In this document: positions 25,103 to 34,167 of the stretch, one piece after another
Layout: each line of letters opens with the position of its first letter
Position numbering within the stretch: the first letter of the stretch is position 1
Assembly: GCA_027345195.1 (NCBI GenBank)
Contig: DAHWIJ010000033.1
Coordinates: 62,001-126,000, forward strand
Direction of reading: 5' to 3'
Source: GCA-001856825 sp021797855
GTDB lineage: Archaea; Thermoplasmatota; Thermoplasmata; Thermoplasmatales; GCA-001856825
Length of the DNA: 64,000 bases
Notes under the pieces: model-generated
Seen by the model: only the letters and a program-made list of their open reading frames with translations
What the model was told of the DNA's origin: nothing
The model's database searches: none
Translations under genes and position numbers: made by a program

Positions 25103-26716
25103 ATGAGTTCAGTTGCCGCTTCGGCGAAAACTACTTACAAAAGGGACCTCAGTCTTTTCAACCTTGTGATGCTGAATTCAATGGGGATGATTGGATCCGG
25201 ATGGCTTTTCGCCTCTCTCTACGCGGTGGGCTATGCCGGCCCTATCGGCGCTATCCTCTCCTGGATACTGGCAGGCATTTTCGTGGTGTTCATTGCAGTG
25301 AATTTTATGGAAGTTTCCACGATGTTCCCGTTGGCCGGAGGATCTACCCCATTGTCAGAACTGTCATTCGGTAAAATGACTGCCTTCCTTTCTGGATGGT
25401 CTGCCTGGCTTTCGGACATTATGACCCCCACTATAGAAGCAATAGCCCTTGTTACCTATTCGTCATTCTATCTGAAGAATGTGATCAATCCCACGACAGG
25501 AGCCCTAGAACCCCTCGGTTATCTTATAGCAGCTATTGCAATGCTCCTGATTTTCGTGGTGAACATGCAGAAAGTAAAGATCTTCGGGAATATTACTAGC
25601 GCTGTGATGATATGGAAATGGGCTGTTCCCATACTTGCGGGAGTTACGATATTAACTCTTACATTCAAGCCCACAAACTTCGTTGCCTTTGGGGCATTTA
25701 CAGGTTCAGGCCCAAGTGGAATTTTTGATGCCCTCGTTCTCGGAGGAATCATATTCTCTTTCGAGGGCTTCAGGGCAGCAGTCAACATGGCGGGGGAATC
25801 AAAAAAGAAGGACTACGTTTGGAAATCAGTCATCATAGCAATAGTCGCTGTCATCCTTCTCTATCTTCTTCTACAGACGGCGTTCATTAGTGGAATAAAC
25901 TGGGCTGCACAGGGTATTACGCCCGGAAACTGGGGAAACCTTAGCTCCGGCGGGTATATAACTGGTCCTTTTGCCCAAGAGGCAGCAGCCATAGGCCTTG
26001 GATGGCTTGTGGTAATACTTCTAATAGATGCGATAATTTCTCCAGCAGGAGCTGGAATTTCCTACGCAGCTTATCCAGCCAGGATATTCCAGTCTATGGC
26101 AGAGTATGGCTACGCACCCAAGGTGTTTGCCAAACTTAATCCAAAGTCCCATATACCTTTAAATGCGCTGATACTGGGAACTATCCTTGGATTCGCATTC
26201 CTGTACGAATTTCCCTCGTGGCATCTGTTGGTAGGGATACTAACGTCCACGCTCGTAGTTGCATACGTCATAGGACCAGCTTCCATAAACATATTCAGGA
26301 AGACCGCACCCGACAGGGAAAGACTATTCAGGCTCCCTGGGGCAAAGATTTTTGCCCCAATAGGGTTCATCGTTTCATTCTTCATCATATACTGGTCTAC
26401 CTTCCCCCTAAGTCTTGAGGTATCTGTCGTCATTCTGGTCGGCTTGGTGATGTACTTCTACTTCCACCTGAAGAACGGATATTCAAAGAAACACGTCACC
26501 TCCGGCATGTGGCTAGTGGCAGGACTGATAATAATTCCAATAGAATCCTACATCGGACCAGCAAGCTACGGAGGGCTGAACATAGTGCCGTTTGGCTGGG
26601 ACTTCCTGATGATAGCGGTGACAGGCATCTTGCTGTACTTATGGAGCCAATATTCTGGCTGGAAGACAGAGTCACTTGAAAATTACTTGAAGGAGCAGGA
26701 GGCCGGAGTAGAGTAG
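25103..26716 (+). CDS. APC-superfamily amino acid permease
   Basis: 537 residues with about 12-14 transmembrane helices. The first helix has MLNSMGMIGSGWLF, matching the G(S/A)GI(F)-type substrate loop of APC transporters, and FSFEGFRAAVNMAGESKKK is the typical helix-6/loop region. It would import amino acids or related amines with protons. The start ATG lies about 26 bases after a TATA-like element, and an oligo-T stretch follows the stop. It stands as a single gene; a second APC permease lies at 41062-42369. Confidence 0.92.
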   Translation: MSSVAASAKTTYKRDLSLFNLVMLNSMGMIGSGWLFASLYAVGYAGPIGAILSWILAGIFVVFIAVNFMEVSTMFPLAGGSTPLSELSFGKMTAFLSGWSAWLSDIMTPTIEAIALVTYSSFYLKNVINPTTGALEPLGYLIAAIAMLLIFVVNMQKVKIFGNITSAVMIWKWAVPILAGVTILTLTFKPTNFVAFGAFTGSGPSGIFDALVLGGIIFSFEGFRAAVNMAGESKKKDYVWKSVIIAIVAVILLYLLLQTAFISGINWAAQGITPGNWGNLSSGGYITGPFAQEAAAIGLGWLVVILLIDAIISPAGAGISYAAYPARIFQSMAEYGYAPKVFAKLNPKSHIPLNALILGTILGFAFLYEFPSWHLLVGILTSTLVVAYVIGPASINIFRKTAPDRERLFRLPGAKIFAPIGFIVSFFIIYWSTFPLSLEVSVVILVGLVMYFYFHLKNGYSKKHVTSGMWLVAGLIIIPIESYIGPASYGGLNIVPFGWDFLMIAVTGILLYLWSQYSGWKTESLENYLKEQEAGVE

Positions 26717-26730
26717 GCTCCTTCCTCCGA

Positions 26731-26744
26731 TTTTTTTATTTTTT
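26731..26744 (+). terminator. Oligo-T terminator after the APC permease gene
   Basis: Fourteen bases, nearly all T (tttttttatttttt), begin 14 bases after the stop codon. Confidence 0.6.
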
Positions 26745-26806
26745 ATTACTTTCTCATCTGTACGGCTGAAGATAAATACCTTGAAAGCACTTAGGCACCG
26801 ATTGCA

Positions 26807-27655
26807 ATGGAACTCCAACGGTTGAAGATCGGCAGGAGAGTAGTCTTGGTTGTCAGGGTAGATGGGAACTACGTATCGGTTGATGAGCTATTGAAAAAGG
26901 ATATCGGGTCAGTAGAGATAGACAAAATCTTTGACCTAGAGGAGAAAATAAGGGGAGAAATTTCAAGAAAGAACTATTCTTATGTGAAATTTGACAACTT
27001 TACCTATGCTCCCGCAGTTGGCTATCCTGGAAAGCTGATCTTTGTAGGCCTGAATTATCGCTCGCATGTAGCAGAAACAGAAAGGAAGATACCGGAGCAT
27101 CCAGTGCTTTTCAGTAAATTCCCAAATGCCCTCGCAGGTCATTTGGAAAATATCACGATCCCAGAGGAAGGGCTCAAGGTAGACTATGAAGGGGAACTTG
27201 GAGTAATCATCGGAAAGCATGCGAAGGACGTAGGCGACGACTACGAGAAGTACATATTCGGTTACTTCATTGGCAACGATGTTTCTTCGAGGGAGCTTCA
27301 GTACAGGACCTCTCAGTATCTTCTAGGGAAAACACTTGACGGCTTCTTCCCAAATGGACCTTCAATCGTTACAAGGGACGAAATTGCTGACCCCCAGAAT
27401 CTTCGGATAAGGACAAAGGTCAACGGTTCAACTAGACAGGATTCAAGCACGGAGAATATGATCTTTCCCATAGGGAAGCTGGTTTCGTATATATCCCACT
27501 ACTTTACTCTGGAACCGGGGGACATCATATCGACGGGCACTCCGGAGGGAGTTATCATGGGAATGAAGGATAAGGAATCCGCCTGGCTTAAGAAGGGGGA
27601 CGTTGTAGAAGTAAGCATAGAAGGCCTTGGGACGCTTAGGAATGCCTTTGTCTGA
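26807..27655 (+). CDS. Fumarylacetoacetate hydrolase (FAH) family protein
   Basis: 282 residues with an N-terminal domain of about 80 residues and the C-terminal FAH fold. FVGLNYRSHVAE, the metal-binding VDYEGELGVIIG (both Glu), GYFIGNDVSSRELQ and STGTPEGVIMGM are clear. Members hydrolyse or decarboxylate 2-oxo acids with a divalent metal, as in fumarylpyruvate hydrolase, oxaloacetate decarboxylase, or 2-keto-3-deoxy sugar acid dehydratase of archaeal pentose pathways. The sequence alone does not choose between these. A TATA-like gataaatac at about 26770-26778 lies some 30 bases before the ATG. Confidence 0.9.
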   Translation: MELQRLKIGRRVVLVVRVDGNYVSVDELLKKDIGSVEIDKIFDLEEKIRGEISRKNYSYVKFDNFTYAPAVGYPGKLIFVGLNYRSHVAETERKIPEHPVLFSKFPNALAGHLENITIPEEGLKVDYEGELGVIIGKHAKDVGDDYEKYIFGYFIGNDVSSRELQYRTSQYLLGKTLDGFFPNGPSIVTRDEIADPQNLRIRTKVNGSTRQDSSTENMIFPIGKLVSYISHYFTLEPGDIISTGTPEGVIMGMKDKESAWLKKGDVVEVSIEGLGTLRNAFV

Positions 27656-27680
27656 GCAGAGGAAGGTGGACGAAGAAAGG

Positions 27681-27688
27681 ATAAAATA
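27681..27688 (+). promoter_or_regulatory. Probable TATA box of the 5S rRNA gene
   Basis: The sequence ataaaata ends about 21 bases before the predicted 5' end of 5S rRNA, the expected TATA distance for an independently transcribed gene. Confidence 0.5.
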
Positions 27689-27708
27689 GTGCCTCCCAAT
27701 TCCTAGGA

Positions 27709-27831
27709 GGTTGACGGCCATAGCGACGGGGAAACACCCGGTCTCATTCCGAACCCGAAGGTTAAGCCCGTCCGCGTTCCGCACGCGTACTGTGTTCCGC
27801 GAGGGCATGGGAAATGCGGTTCGCCGTCTCC
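27709..27831 (+). rRNA. rrf: 5S ribosomal RNA
   Basis: The stretch gacggccatagcgacgg, then gggaaacacccgg and cattccgaacccg, followed by gttaagcccg, is diagnostic of archaeal 5S rRNA. The terminal helix forms between GACGGC (about 27713-27718) and GCCGTC (about 27823-27828). No 16S or 23S gene lies nearby, as expected for Thermoplasma-type genomes in which rRNA genes are unlinked. The exact ends are good to a few bases. Frames crossing this gene are not real. Confidence 0.95.
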
Positions 27832-27873
27832 ATCTCATGTCAAATTCTTATAGGAAGTAATTATGCCATACCA

Positions 27874-28491
27874 ATGCGACCGACGCTCATTGCTTTTGAC
27901 GTTGACGGCGTTCTCCTGGCACCGAAGAGCAGCTGGAACACCATACACAACTACTTCGGCGTCAAAAACGACGAGTCACTTCGTGCATTCCTCAATGGGG
28001 AAATAGATTATCAAGAGTTCATCGATAGGGACGTGAATCTCTGGATAGATAAGAGAGGGAAGATAACTAGAGAAGATTTTTCAGTAATAGCGGAAAAAAT
28101 CACTCCTAACCCGAACTTTGAGCACCTCAGTTCATTTTTAAAGACCTTCGACGGTGAAAAGATAGCCGTATCTGGAGGAATAGATGTCATAGTCTCAAAG
28201 GTTAAGGAATACTTCGAGCTTGACGAGGTATATTCCAACCGTCTCGTGTTCAGGGATGGCGTTCTCGTAGGTGGGAAGGCCGTGGTAAACCCCCACCAGA
28301 AGGGCCTTTTCCTCGAAAAATACAAGGGACATAGGGTTTCAGTAGGCGATTCGGAGTGGGACAAGGATATGTTCAGGAATTCTGATTATTCCATCCTCTT
28401 CAACGCCGATTCAGATTTAGAATTTGTCGACTGCATCATCAGAGGGAATGATCTTAGAGATCTAGCCAATGTCCTCAAAGACCTGAAATGA
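27874..28491 (+). CDS. HAD-superfamily phosphatase (phosphoserine-phosphatase-like)
   Basis: About 205 residues. The four HAD motifs are present: DVDGVLL (nucleophile Asp near residue 7), SGG at KIAVSGGIDV, a Lys near NPHQKG, and VGDSEWDKDMF. The arrangement resembles the HAD-IB phosphoserine phosphatase group; the physiological substrate is not certain. ATG 27874 is chosen because the longer frame would begin inside 5S rRNA, and a TATA-like ttcttatagg lies about 28 bases upstream. Its stop overlaps the radB start as ATGA. Confidence 0.85.
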   Translation: MRPTLIAFDVDGVLLAPKSSWNTIHNYFGVKNDESLRAFLNGEIDYQEFIDRDVNLWIDKRGKITREDFSVIAEKITPNPNFEHLSSFLKTFDGEKIAVSGGIDVIVSKVKEYFELDEVYSNRLVFRDGVLVGGKAVVNPHQKGLFLEKYKGHRVSVGDSEWDKDMFRNSDYSILFNADSDLEFVDCIIRGNDLRDLANVLKDLK

Positions 28492-29156
28492 GCGGCAGAG
28501 TTTCCACGGGACTCAAGAGGCTTGACCAGTGTCTTGAAGGAGGATATGAAAGCGGGATTGTGACCGAAATTTATGGAGAACCTGGCTCAGGCAAGACCAA
28601 CCTGGTCCTCTTTTCCTCGCTCTATTCCTCTCGGATGGGGAAGGTCATATTCATAGATACAGAGGGCGTTTCCACCGAACGGATATCGCAGATGGAAAGG
28701 AGCGATTCAGTACTTTCAAACATCAAATTCTTCCGGATAAGGAGCTACGAAGAACAGCTTGAGTCTGTTCCTAAGATTCTCAACCTTGTCAGATCGATGA
28801 ATGACGTCGTCCTTCTCGTATTCGACACAATAACAATCCACTACAGGGCTGAGAGGGAGATAAGGTCAGAACTGAGGAGAAAGACATCGAATACGCTCAT
28901 AACGCAAATTGAAATGCTCAACAACATCGCAGCCTCCAAGGACATTCCAGTGATCATTGTGAACCAGGTGTATATGGACAAGACAACAGGAGAAGTCCAG
29001 CCTGTAGGAGGGAGTGCGCTCTCTCACGCGGCAAAGGCCATATTCAAGATTCAGAAACTTAGTGGCGGAAAGAGGGAACTCGTGGTTGTGAAACACAGAA
29101 GCCTTCCTGAAGACTTGAAATGTTCTTTCTCCATCACAGACACCGGAATTGAATAG
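28488..29156 (+). CDS. radB: DNA repair and recombination protein RadB
   Basis: 222-residue RecA-fold ATPase without the N-terminal helix-hairpin-helix domain of RadA, as expected for the euryarchaeal paralogue RadB. Walker A is GEPGSGKTN near residue 26, Walker B is VVLLVFDTI near residue 105, and IPVIIVNQVYMD and QPVGGSALSHAAKA follow in the usual order. It assists homologous recombination with RadA. It is coupled to the HAD gene by ATGA and followed by fen. Confidence 0.94.
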   Translation: MSGRVSTGLKRLDQCLEGGYESGIVTEIYGEPGSGKTNLVLFSSLYSSRMGKVIFIDTEGVSTERISQMERSDSVLSNIKFFRIRSYEEQLESVPKILNLVRSMNDVVLLVFDTITIHYRAEREIRSELRRKTSNTLITQIEMLNNIAASKDIPVIIVNQVYMDKTTGEVQPVGGSALSHAAKAIFKIQKLSGGKRELVVVKHRSLPEDLKCSFSITDTGIE

Positions 29157-29188
29157 GTTTTTTAGCTTGGTTTGATTATATAAATAGG

Positions 29189-30199
29189 ATGGGAGTCGAC
29201 ATTTCATCTTTGCTTGAGTCGAATGAGGTTGACCTTAAGGCCATAAAGGGAAGAATGGTCGCGGTGGACGCATTCAACGTCATTTATCAGTTCCTAAGCA
29301 ACATCAGGGAATATGACGGAAGCCCTTTGAAGGACAAACAGGGTAGGGTAACATCTCATCTTTCCGGCCTTTTTTACAGGAATGTCAGCCTTCTTGAGGA
29401 AGGTCTTATCCCAGTATACGTCTTTGACGGCAAACCGCCCGCACTAAAGGAGAAGACGATCAAGGAGAGAATAGCTCTGAAGGAGAAGGCGGAGGAGGAG
29501 TACCGACTCTCTCTTGCGATGGGAGACTATGAGAAGGCAAAGAGCTTTGCCTCTAGGACTTCAAGATTGACCCAAGAAATGGTCACTGAATCTAAGGCAC
29601 TTCTCAACTCGTTAGGTATCGCAGTAATAGACGCCCCATCTGAAGGAGAAGCAGAGGCCTCCTATATGTGCAGCATAGGGCTCGTATACTCTGCAGTATC
29701 TCAGGATTACGATTCAATCCTTTTTGGGTCACCGCGCCTGATTAGGAACCTGACTGTCACGGGAAAGAGGCGTTACGGAAGGACCGGCAGGGTGGTGGAT
29801 GTCAAACCGGAAATGATATCCAGCGATGACGTACTGAGAAAACTTGGGATCACGAGGGAACAGCTTGTAGATATCGGGATCCTAGTGGGAACTGACTTCA
29901 ATGATGGTATAAAGGGGATCGGCCCGAAGAAAGCATTCCAGCTCATAAAAAAATACGGGTCAATCAAAAATGTCCCTAACATAAATGTAGAAAACTATGA
30001 TGAAATTCGAGATATATTTCTCAATCCGACTGTGTCAAATCCAGGGAAGATTACTGCTCCGGAACTAAACGAGGACAATGTCAGGGAGATCCTTGTGGTG
30101 AACCACGATTTCTCTGAAGAGAGGGTGACTTCCGCCCTGAGGAGGGCGAGGGAGGCACGGAAACAAGGGGTGCAGAGGAGCATTGACTCTTTCTTCTAA
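29189..30199 (+). CDS. fen: Flap endonuclease 1
   Basis: 336-residue FEN-1 nuclease that removes 5' flaps in Okazaki-fragment maturation and repair. It starts with the canonical MGVDIS. Acidic active-site residues lie in VAVDAFN, YVFDGKPP, APSEGEAEASYM and SQDYDS. The helix-hairpin-helix is DIGILVGTDFNDGIKGIGPKKA, and the C-terminal PCNA-binding box is VQRSIDSFF. An apparent TATA (attatataaat) lies only about 10 bases before the ATG, so transcription probably comes from upstream. Confidence 0.96.
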   Translation: MGVDISSLLESNEVDLKAIKGRMVAVDAFNVIYQFLSNIREYDGSPLKDKQGRVTSHLSGLFYRNVSLLEEGLIPVYVFDGKPPALKEKTIKERIALKEKAEEEYRLSLAMGDYEKAKSFASRTSRLTQEMVTESKALLNSLGIAVIDAPSEGEAEASYMCSIGLVYSAVSQDYDSILFGSPRLIRNLTVTGKRRYGRTGRVVDVKPEMISSDDVLRKLGITREQLVDIGILVGTDFNDGIKGIGPKKAFQLIKKYGSIKNVPNINVENYDEIRDIFLNPTVSNPGKITAPELNEDNVREILVVNHDFSEERVTSALRRAREARKQGVQRSIDSFF

Positions 30200-30782
30200 C
30201 ATCTATCTTGCCATCGAGGGAATTGATGGGACTGGAAAGACATTTGTCGCAAGGCACATAGTCGAGAAATTCGGCTTCAAGCTCCTTCGAGAGCCCTCGC
30301 CCGGGAGGATAGGCTCGCTGATAAGCGAGACGAAATGGGACCCGGTCACTGACTTCTTTCTCTTCATGGCCGACAGGTCCGCGATGCTACGAGACCTTCA
30401 GAGGGACAGGAGAGTTGTTTCGGATCGGTCCCTCTATTCCAGCTACGCCTATCAGGGGTATCATCTCACTAAATATTTCGGAGGGGAGGACAACTACTTC
30501 AGATTCTTCATGGAAGCTGCAAGGCTTCTTCCGGCCCTTCCGACTCACATCTTCGTGCTGTACTGCGACGTCGACATCGCTCTTGGAAGAGTGCGAGAAA
30601 GGGGTGCTCCGTCAAGGTTCGAAGAGCGCGACTACCTTGAAAGCGTTCAGAAACTGTACTTTGGCCTCAAGGGAAGGGTAGGGAATGTCAAATACATTGA
30701 CAGCAATGGGACTCTAGACGAGCTGTACGGGGAAGTGGACAAGGAACTCACAGAGTTGTTACGACAGGTCCATCCTCCCTGA
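30183..30782 (+). CDS. tmk: Thymidylate kinase
   Basis: About 199 residues. P-loop EGIDGTGKTFVA is near residue 12, and the substrate motif DRSLYSSYAYQG is near residue 80. It phosphorylates dTMP to dTDP. The start is TTG 30183, which overlaps the fen 3' end by 17 bases and is preceded by GAGGAG; no other start exists before the P-loop. The 3' end overlaps the convergent map gene by 35 bases. Confidence 0.92.
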   Translation: MTLSSNIYLAIEGIDGTGKTFVARHIVEKFGFKLLREPSPGRIGSLISETKWDPVTDFFLFMADRSAMLRDLQRDRRVVSDRSLYSSYAYQGYHLTKYFGGEDNYFRFFMEAARLLPALPTHIFVLYCDVDIALGRVRERGAPSRFEERDYLESVQKLYFGLKGRVGNVKYIDSNGTLDELYGEVDKELTELLRQVHPP

Positions 30783-31611
30783 GGAATATTGAATGCTCGG
30801 TTTGCGAGACCATCTCCCCCTTGTTCTCTTTAAGAACGGGGTAAAAATATAAGAATTTCTTCTTTTGCGCCTCCCTGATGACTGAATCATAATTGCTTAA
30901 GATTCTGGCCGCATCCCTCGTTGAGAATGGGAGTCCCCTTGAAACTTTGCGAAGATTCTTCATTGATTCATCAGAATCCTCCTTCAGGCATATCATAATG
31001 TTCCCGAATTCTAGACCTTTGACCTTCCCCTTTCCGGTGGTCGCGAAGGGCTCAATTGCAAATGTCATCCCCGGATATAGCTTGACTCTCGACCCGTCGT
31101 CGTAGTTAGGGAAGGATGTGCCGGCGTGAAGAACGTATTTCTCAATTGTGTGACCGGTCAGGTTATAAATGGGATTGAAGCCATATTTCTTTATAGTAGC
31201 CTCAATCTCTCTCCCGATTTCAGACGTCAAAACTCCAACCTTCACTTTTCTGATCGCATTTTCGACTGCTTCCTCTGAGGCCCTTATCAGGTTTGACCAC
31301 TTATTCGTAGTGACCTCCTTCGTAACGGCTGTATCGGCGAGGCAGCCGTTGATTTCTGCACCCAAGTCCAACTTCACCAGGTCACCCTGCTGGAATTTCG
31401 TGTCCGTGTCCGGGGCTGGAGTAAAATGAGCGGCTTCATTGTTGATGGAGAGGTTTACGGGGAATCCGATATTGGCTCCCTGACTTCTTATGAAATCTTC
31501 GAGGTAATCTGCAAGCTTCCTCAGTTCGAACCCCTCCTCGATCATCTTGTACCCTTCCTGCCTGGCCTTGGAAGCTATTTTCCCAGACTGAACATAATCA
31601 TCGAATTCCAT
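30748..31611 (-). CDS. map: Methionine aminopeptidase, type II
   Basis: 287-residue archaeal MAP. The five metal ligands are visible: two Asp in LDLGAEINGCLADTAV, His in LTGHTIEKYVLH, Glu in FAIEPFAT and Glu in TEHSIFLRED. It removes the initiator methionine from nascent proteins. Its ATG overlaps the 3' end of the yrdC gene by 14 bases, so the two are probably cotranscribed. Confidence 0.95.
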   Translation of the reverse strand: MEFDDYVQSGKIASKARQEGYKMIEEGFELRKLADYLEDFIRSQGANIGFPVNLSINNEAAHFTPAPDTDTKFQQGDLVKLDLGAEINGCLADTAVTKEVTTNKWSNLIRASEEAVENAIRKVKVGVLTSEIGREIEATIKKYGFNPIYNLTGHTIEKYVLHAGTSFPNYDDGSRVKLYPGMTFAIEPFATTGKGKVKGLEFGNIMICLKEDSDESMKNLRKVSRGLPFSTRDAARILSNYDSVIREAQKKKFLYFYPVLKENKGEMVSQTEHSIFLREDGPVVTTL

Positions 31612-32194
31612 TCTCCGCCTCCTTTATTGATTTGAGTGTAATAGGACCCTCCCTTAACATTTTCTTTGAGGTGTAATCGTATATTGTCGAAGGGATACCC
31701 TTCAGCTCACCGCCATTGACATACAGCCTGATTCTCTCGCCGAACTGCTTCATTATTTCCCCGAGCTCTGAGGATGACCTGAATCCTCTTATATTAGCTC
31801 CAACCAGAGTAATCGGCCCCACTCTTCTTATGATTTCCCTCACTAGCAGGCTTGACGAGATTCTAGCCGCAATTCTACCGTTCACAACCCAGTGTGCCTC
31901 AGTCTTAGATTTGAGAATGAGTGTCAATGGTCCTGGCATCAGTTTCCTAACGATATTCTTTGCACCCTCGTCCATGACGCAGAATTTCTCCATGTCCCTG
32001 ATTCCGTAAAAACCTATTGGACTGGCGCTCTGCATCCTCACTCCCTTAAGTCTGTAGACCGCGTCAAATCCCGATTTACTGCTTATGGGGACCGCAAGGG
32101 CATATAGCGTCTCCGTGGGAATTACCACTGGCCCTTCCCTCATAGCGTCGACAATTTTCTGGATGTTGGCAATATCTGCCTTTATAACGGTCAT
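31598..32194 (-). CDS. L-threonylcarbamoyladenylate synthase (YrdC/Sua5 family)
   Basis: 198 residues forming just the YrdC domain. PTETLYALAVP is the N-terminal substrate loop, MPGPLTLILKSK follows near residue 95, and RISSSLLVREIIRRVGPITLVGAN lies further on. The enzyme makes threonylcarbamoyl-AMP for the t6A37 modification of ANN-decoding tRNAs. The usual KxRxxxKP loop is altered (KGVRMQSASPIG), so activity should be confirmed. It lies upstream of map. Confidence 0.87.
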   Translation of the reverse strand: MTVIKADIANIQKIVDAMREGPVVIPTETLYALAVPISSKSGFDAVYRLKGVRMQSASPIGFYGIRDMEKFCVMDEGAKNIVRKLMPGPLTLILKSKTEAHWVVNGRIAARISSSLLVREIIRRVGPITLVGANIRGFRSSSELGEIMKQFGERIRLYVNGGELKGIPSTIYDYTSKKMLREGPITLKSIKEAENGIR

Positions 32195-32236
32195 TTGTTA
32201 ACCATAACCTCTTTTGTTAAATAAAGTAAACACCTG

Positions 32237-32848
32237 TCAGATGTGGAAAAAGAGTATCGCGCCTGATAGTATGTATTGCACCGCAAAGCCGGCCACCAGG
32301 ATACCGAAAACTCTGGTCAGAGCCCTTGCTCCCTTTTCTTTTATGATGTCATAGATGTAGAAGCTAGCTAGGAAGAGGATGAAAGTTATTACGGAAACTA
32401 CCACAACTCCTAATATTACTAGAACGGGGTTGTAGTCGTGCATAAGAAGAATGACCAAGGAGATTGCTCCCGGACCTGCCAGAAGAGGAGTGCCTAGAGG
32501 GACTATCCCAACATCCCTTCTGATGGGGGTATCAACGCTCTGGCCCTTCTTTCCAGAAGGCTTGTCCCCTTCAGTCACCATTTCCACGCTCGTAAGCAGT
32601 ATCAGGATCCCACCTGCAATCTCAAGTGCAGCGATGGATATTCCAAAATACATGAGGATATACTCCCCCACAAATGCAAAGAAAATCAGTATGAGAAAAC
32701 TGGATATCGTTGCATCGTTTGCCATTCTCTTTCTATCCTTTGGAGTTTCCTCTTTGGCGTATGCTATGTACATAATCATAGCAGCGAACGGGTCAACGAC
32801 AACGAATAATTCTATAGTTAAATGCACGAAATCTGAAAGATAAACCAT
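32237..32848 (-). CDS. MarC-family integral membrane protein
   Basis: About 203 residues with six predicted helices. LFVVVDPFAAMIMYI, KRMANDATISSFLILIFFAF and the central loop ending VGIVPLGTPLLAGPGAIS are diagnostic of the MarC (UPF0056) family, whose function is unknown despite the name. ATG 32848 (MVYLSDFV) is chosen over a start 30 codons upstream that adds a hydrophilic segment not seen in the family. Confidence 0.9.
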   Translation of the reverse strand: MVYLSDFVHLTIELFVVVDPFAAMIMYIAYAKEETPKDRKRMANDATISSFLILIFFAFVGEYILMYFGISIAALEIAGGILILLTSVEMVTEGDKPSGKKGQSVDTPIRRDVGIVPLGTPLLAGPGAISLVILLMHDYNPVLVILGVVVVSVITFILFLASFYIYDIIKEKGARALTRVFGILVAGFAVQYILSGAILFFHI

Positions 32849-33072
32849 CTTCGGGCTGTTATGACATCCTAGATATTTATCTTTATTCAGGCGGCAAGAC
32901 GCTATGAGGTCTAGAAATGTGACAAGGTCTATCTTCATATATGTCCACCAAAGGTTAAGAAAGAGGTGGGAGGATCGGAAAATTTGGCATAGGCTCTGTG
33001 TGAATAAGCGGCATGGTCTTCGAATGAACTATAACTAAGAAAGATTGATAAAATAGGATACTTTAGACCCTT

Positions 33073-34167
33073 GTGCTGACCCTCGTTCGATATTCAGAAA
33101 TAGGCACCAAGGGGGACAACAGGAACTACTTCGAGGAACTGCTGTCCAGGAACATAATGGCAAAACTGAATGAAAACTCCATAAGAGGAACAGTAAGGAC
33201 AGAAGAGTCGAGACTCATAGTCGAGACTGACGTGAGGGTCGACCACATACTTTCAAAGGTATTCGGAATCTCCTCTTTCTCCTTAGTGGAACGGGTGAAT
33301 TCAAGTGTCGAGGAGATCGAAGACAGGATATCACGTGTGGTGGTTAAGGGAAGATTCAGGATAACGGTAAATAGGCGCGACAAGAATTTCCCTCTGACGT
33401 CACAGCAATTTTCAGCCAGACTGGGTGAAATAGTGCTTAATTTCAACCCAGAGGCAAAGGTTGATCTATTCAACTTCGAAAAAAACATAGGGGTTGACAT
33501 AGGGTCTAAGTTTTCCTACATATATGACGAAATAGTTCAGGGACCAGGTGGAATGCCTGTGAGGTCTCAGGGAAAGGGGGTGGCCCTGATATCTGCTGGA
33601 ATAGATTCTCCGGTAGCTGCGTACATGATGCTAAAGAGAGGTATGGAACTGAACCTCATACACTACTTCCAGAGTTCCAGGACCCTGGAGAAGGTATTCA
33701 GGAACAAGGAGCTGCTTGAGCAGTACTCGCCTTATCCCATAGAAATAAAGATAATGGATCACAGAAAGATGATAGGCAAAACGGTTATGGAGCTCAGGAA
33801 GGCGAACGAACAGAGATGGACCTGCATATTCTGCAAGAGGGAGATGTACAGGGAAGGAGAAAAGTATGCGCGGGAGATAGGTGGAAAGGCCATTATAACG
33901 GGAGAAGACCTTGGTCAGGTGGCTAGCCAAACTCTTGACAATCTAAACACAATAGAGGAGAAAGTCAACATCCCGATATTCAGACCGCTGATCGGATTTG
34001 ACAAGATCGAGATTGAAAAACTGTCAGAAAAAATTGGAGCTTTCGATATATTCCTTTCTGACACGTCCTCCTGTGACTGCTATTTTCTGCCTCCCAGACC
34101 TAGGACGAAGAGCACTCCTGAAGAGATGGACGCTGTAGAGCTAAAAATCCTCGGTAGATCTGGATGA
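33073..34167 (+). CDS. thiI: tRNA 4-thiouridine synthase ThiI
   Basis: 364 residues: ferredoxin-like and THUMP domains (about 1-160) and a PP-loop ATPase beginning SAGIDSPVAAYM near residue 175. A CxxC pair (WTCIFCKRE) and SSCDCYFLP near the end provide cysteines for sulfur transfer, as the rhodanese domain of bacterial ThiI is absent, as in other archaea. It adenylates and thiolates U8 of tRNA. The start is GTG 33073. The gene opens an overlapping set with rnz, the ATL-EndoV fusion and truA. Confidence 0.93.
   Translation: MLTLVRYSEIGTKGDNRNYFEELLSRNIMAKLNENSIRGTVRTEESRLIVETDVRVDHILSKVFGISSFSLVERVNSSVEEIEDRISRVVVKGRFRITVNRRDKNFPLTSQQFSARLGEIVLNFNPEAKVDLFNFEKNIGVDIGSKFSYIYDEIVQGPGGMPVRSQGKGVALISAGIDSPVAAYMMLKRGMELNLIHYFQSSRTLEKVFRNKELLEQYSPYPIEIKIMDHRKMIGKTVMELRKANEQRWTCIFCKREMYREGEKYAREIGGKAIITGEDLGQVASQTLDNLNTIEEKVNIPIFRPLIGFDKIEIEKLSEKIGAFDIFLSDTSSCDCYFLPPRPRTKSTPEEMDAVELKILGRSG

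Noticed and set aside
27443..27838. 131-codon minus-strand frame across the 5S rRNA gene
   Set aside because: It runs through 5S rRNA and the FAH gene on the opposite strand; it is a shadow.
29170..29184. TATA box for a leaderless fen transcript
   Set aside because: Only about 10 bases separate it from the conserved ATG, so transcription from it would start inside the gene.
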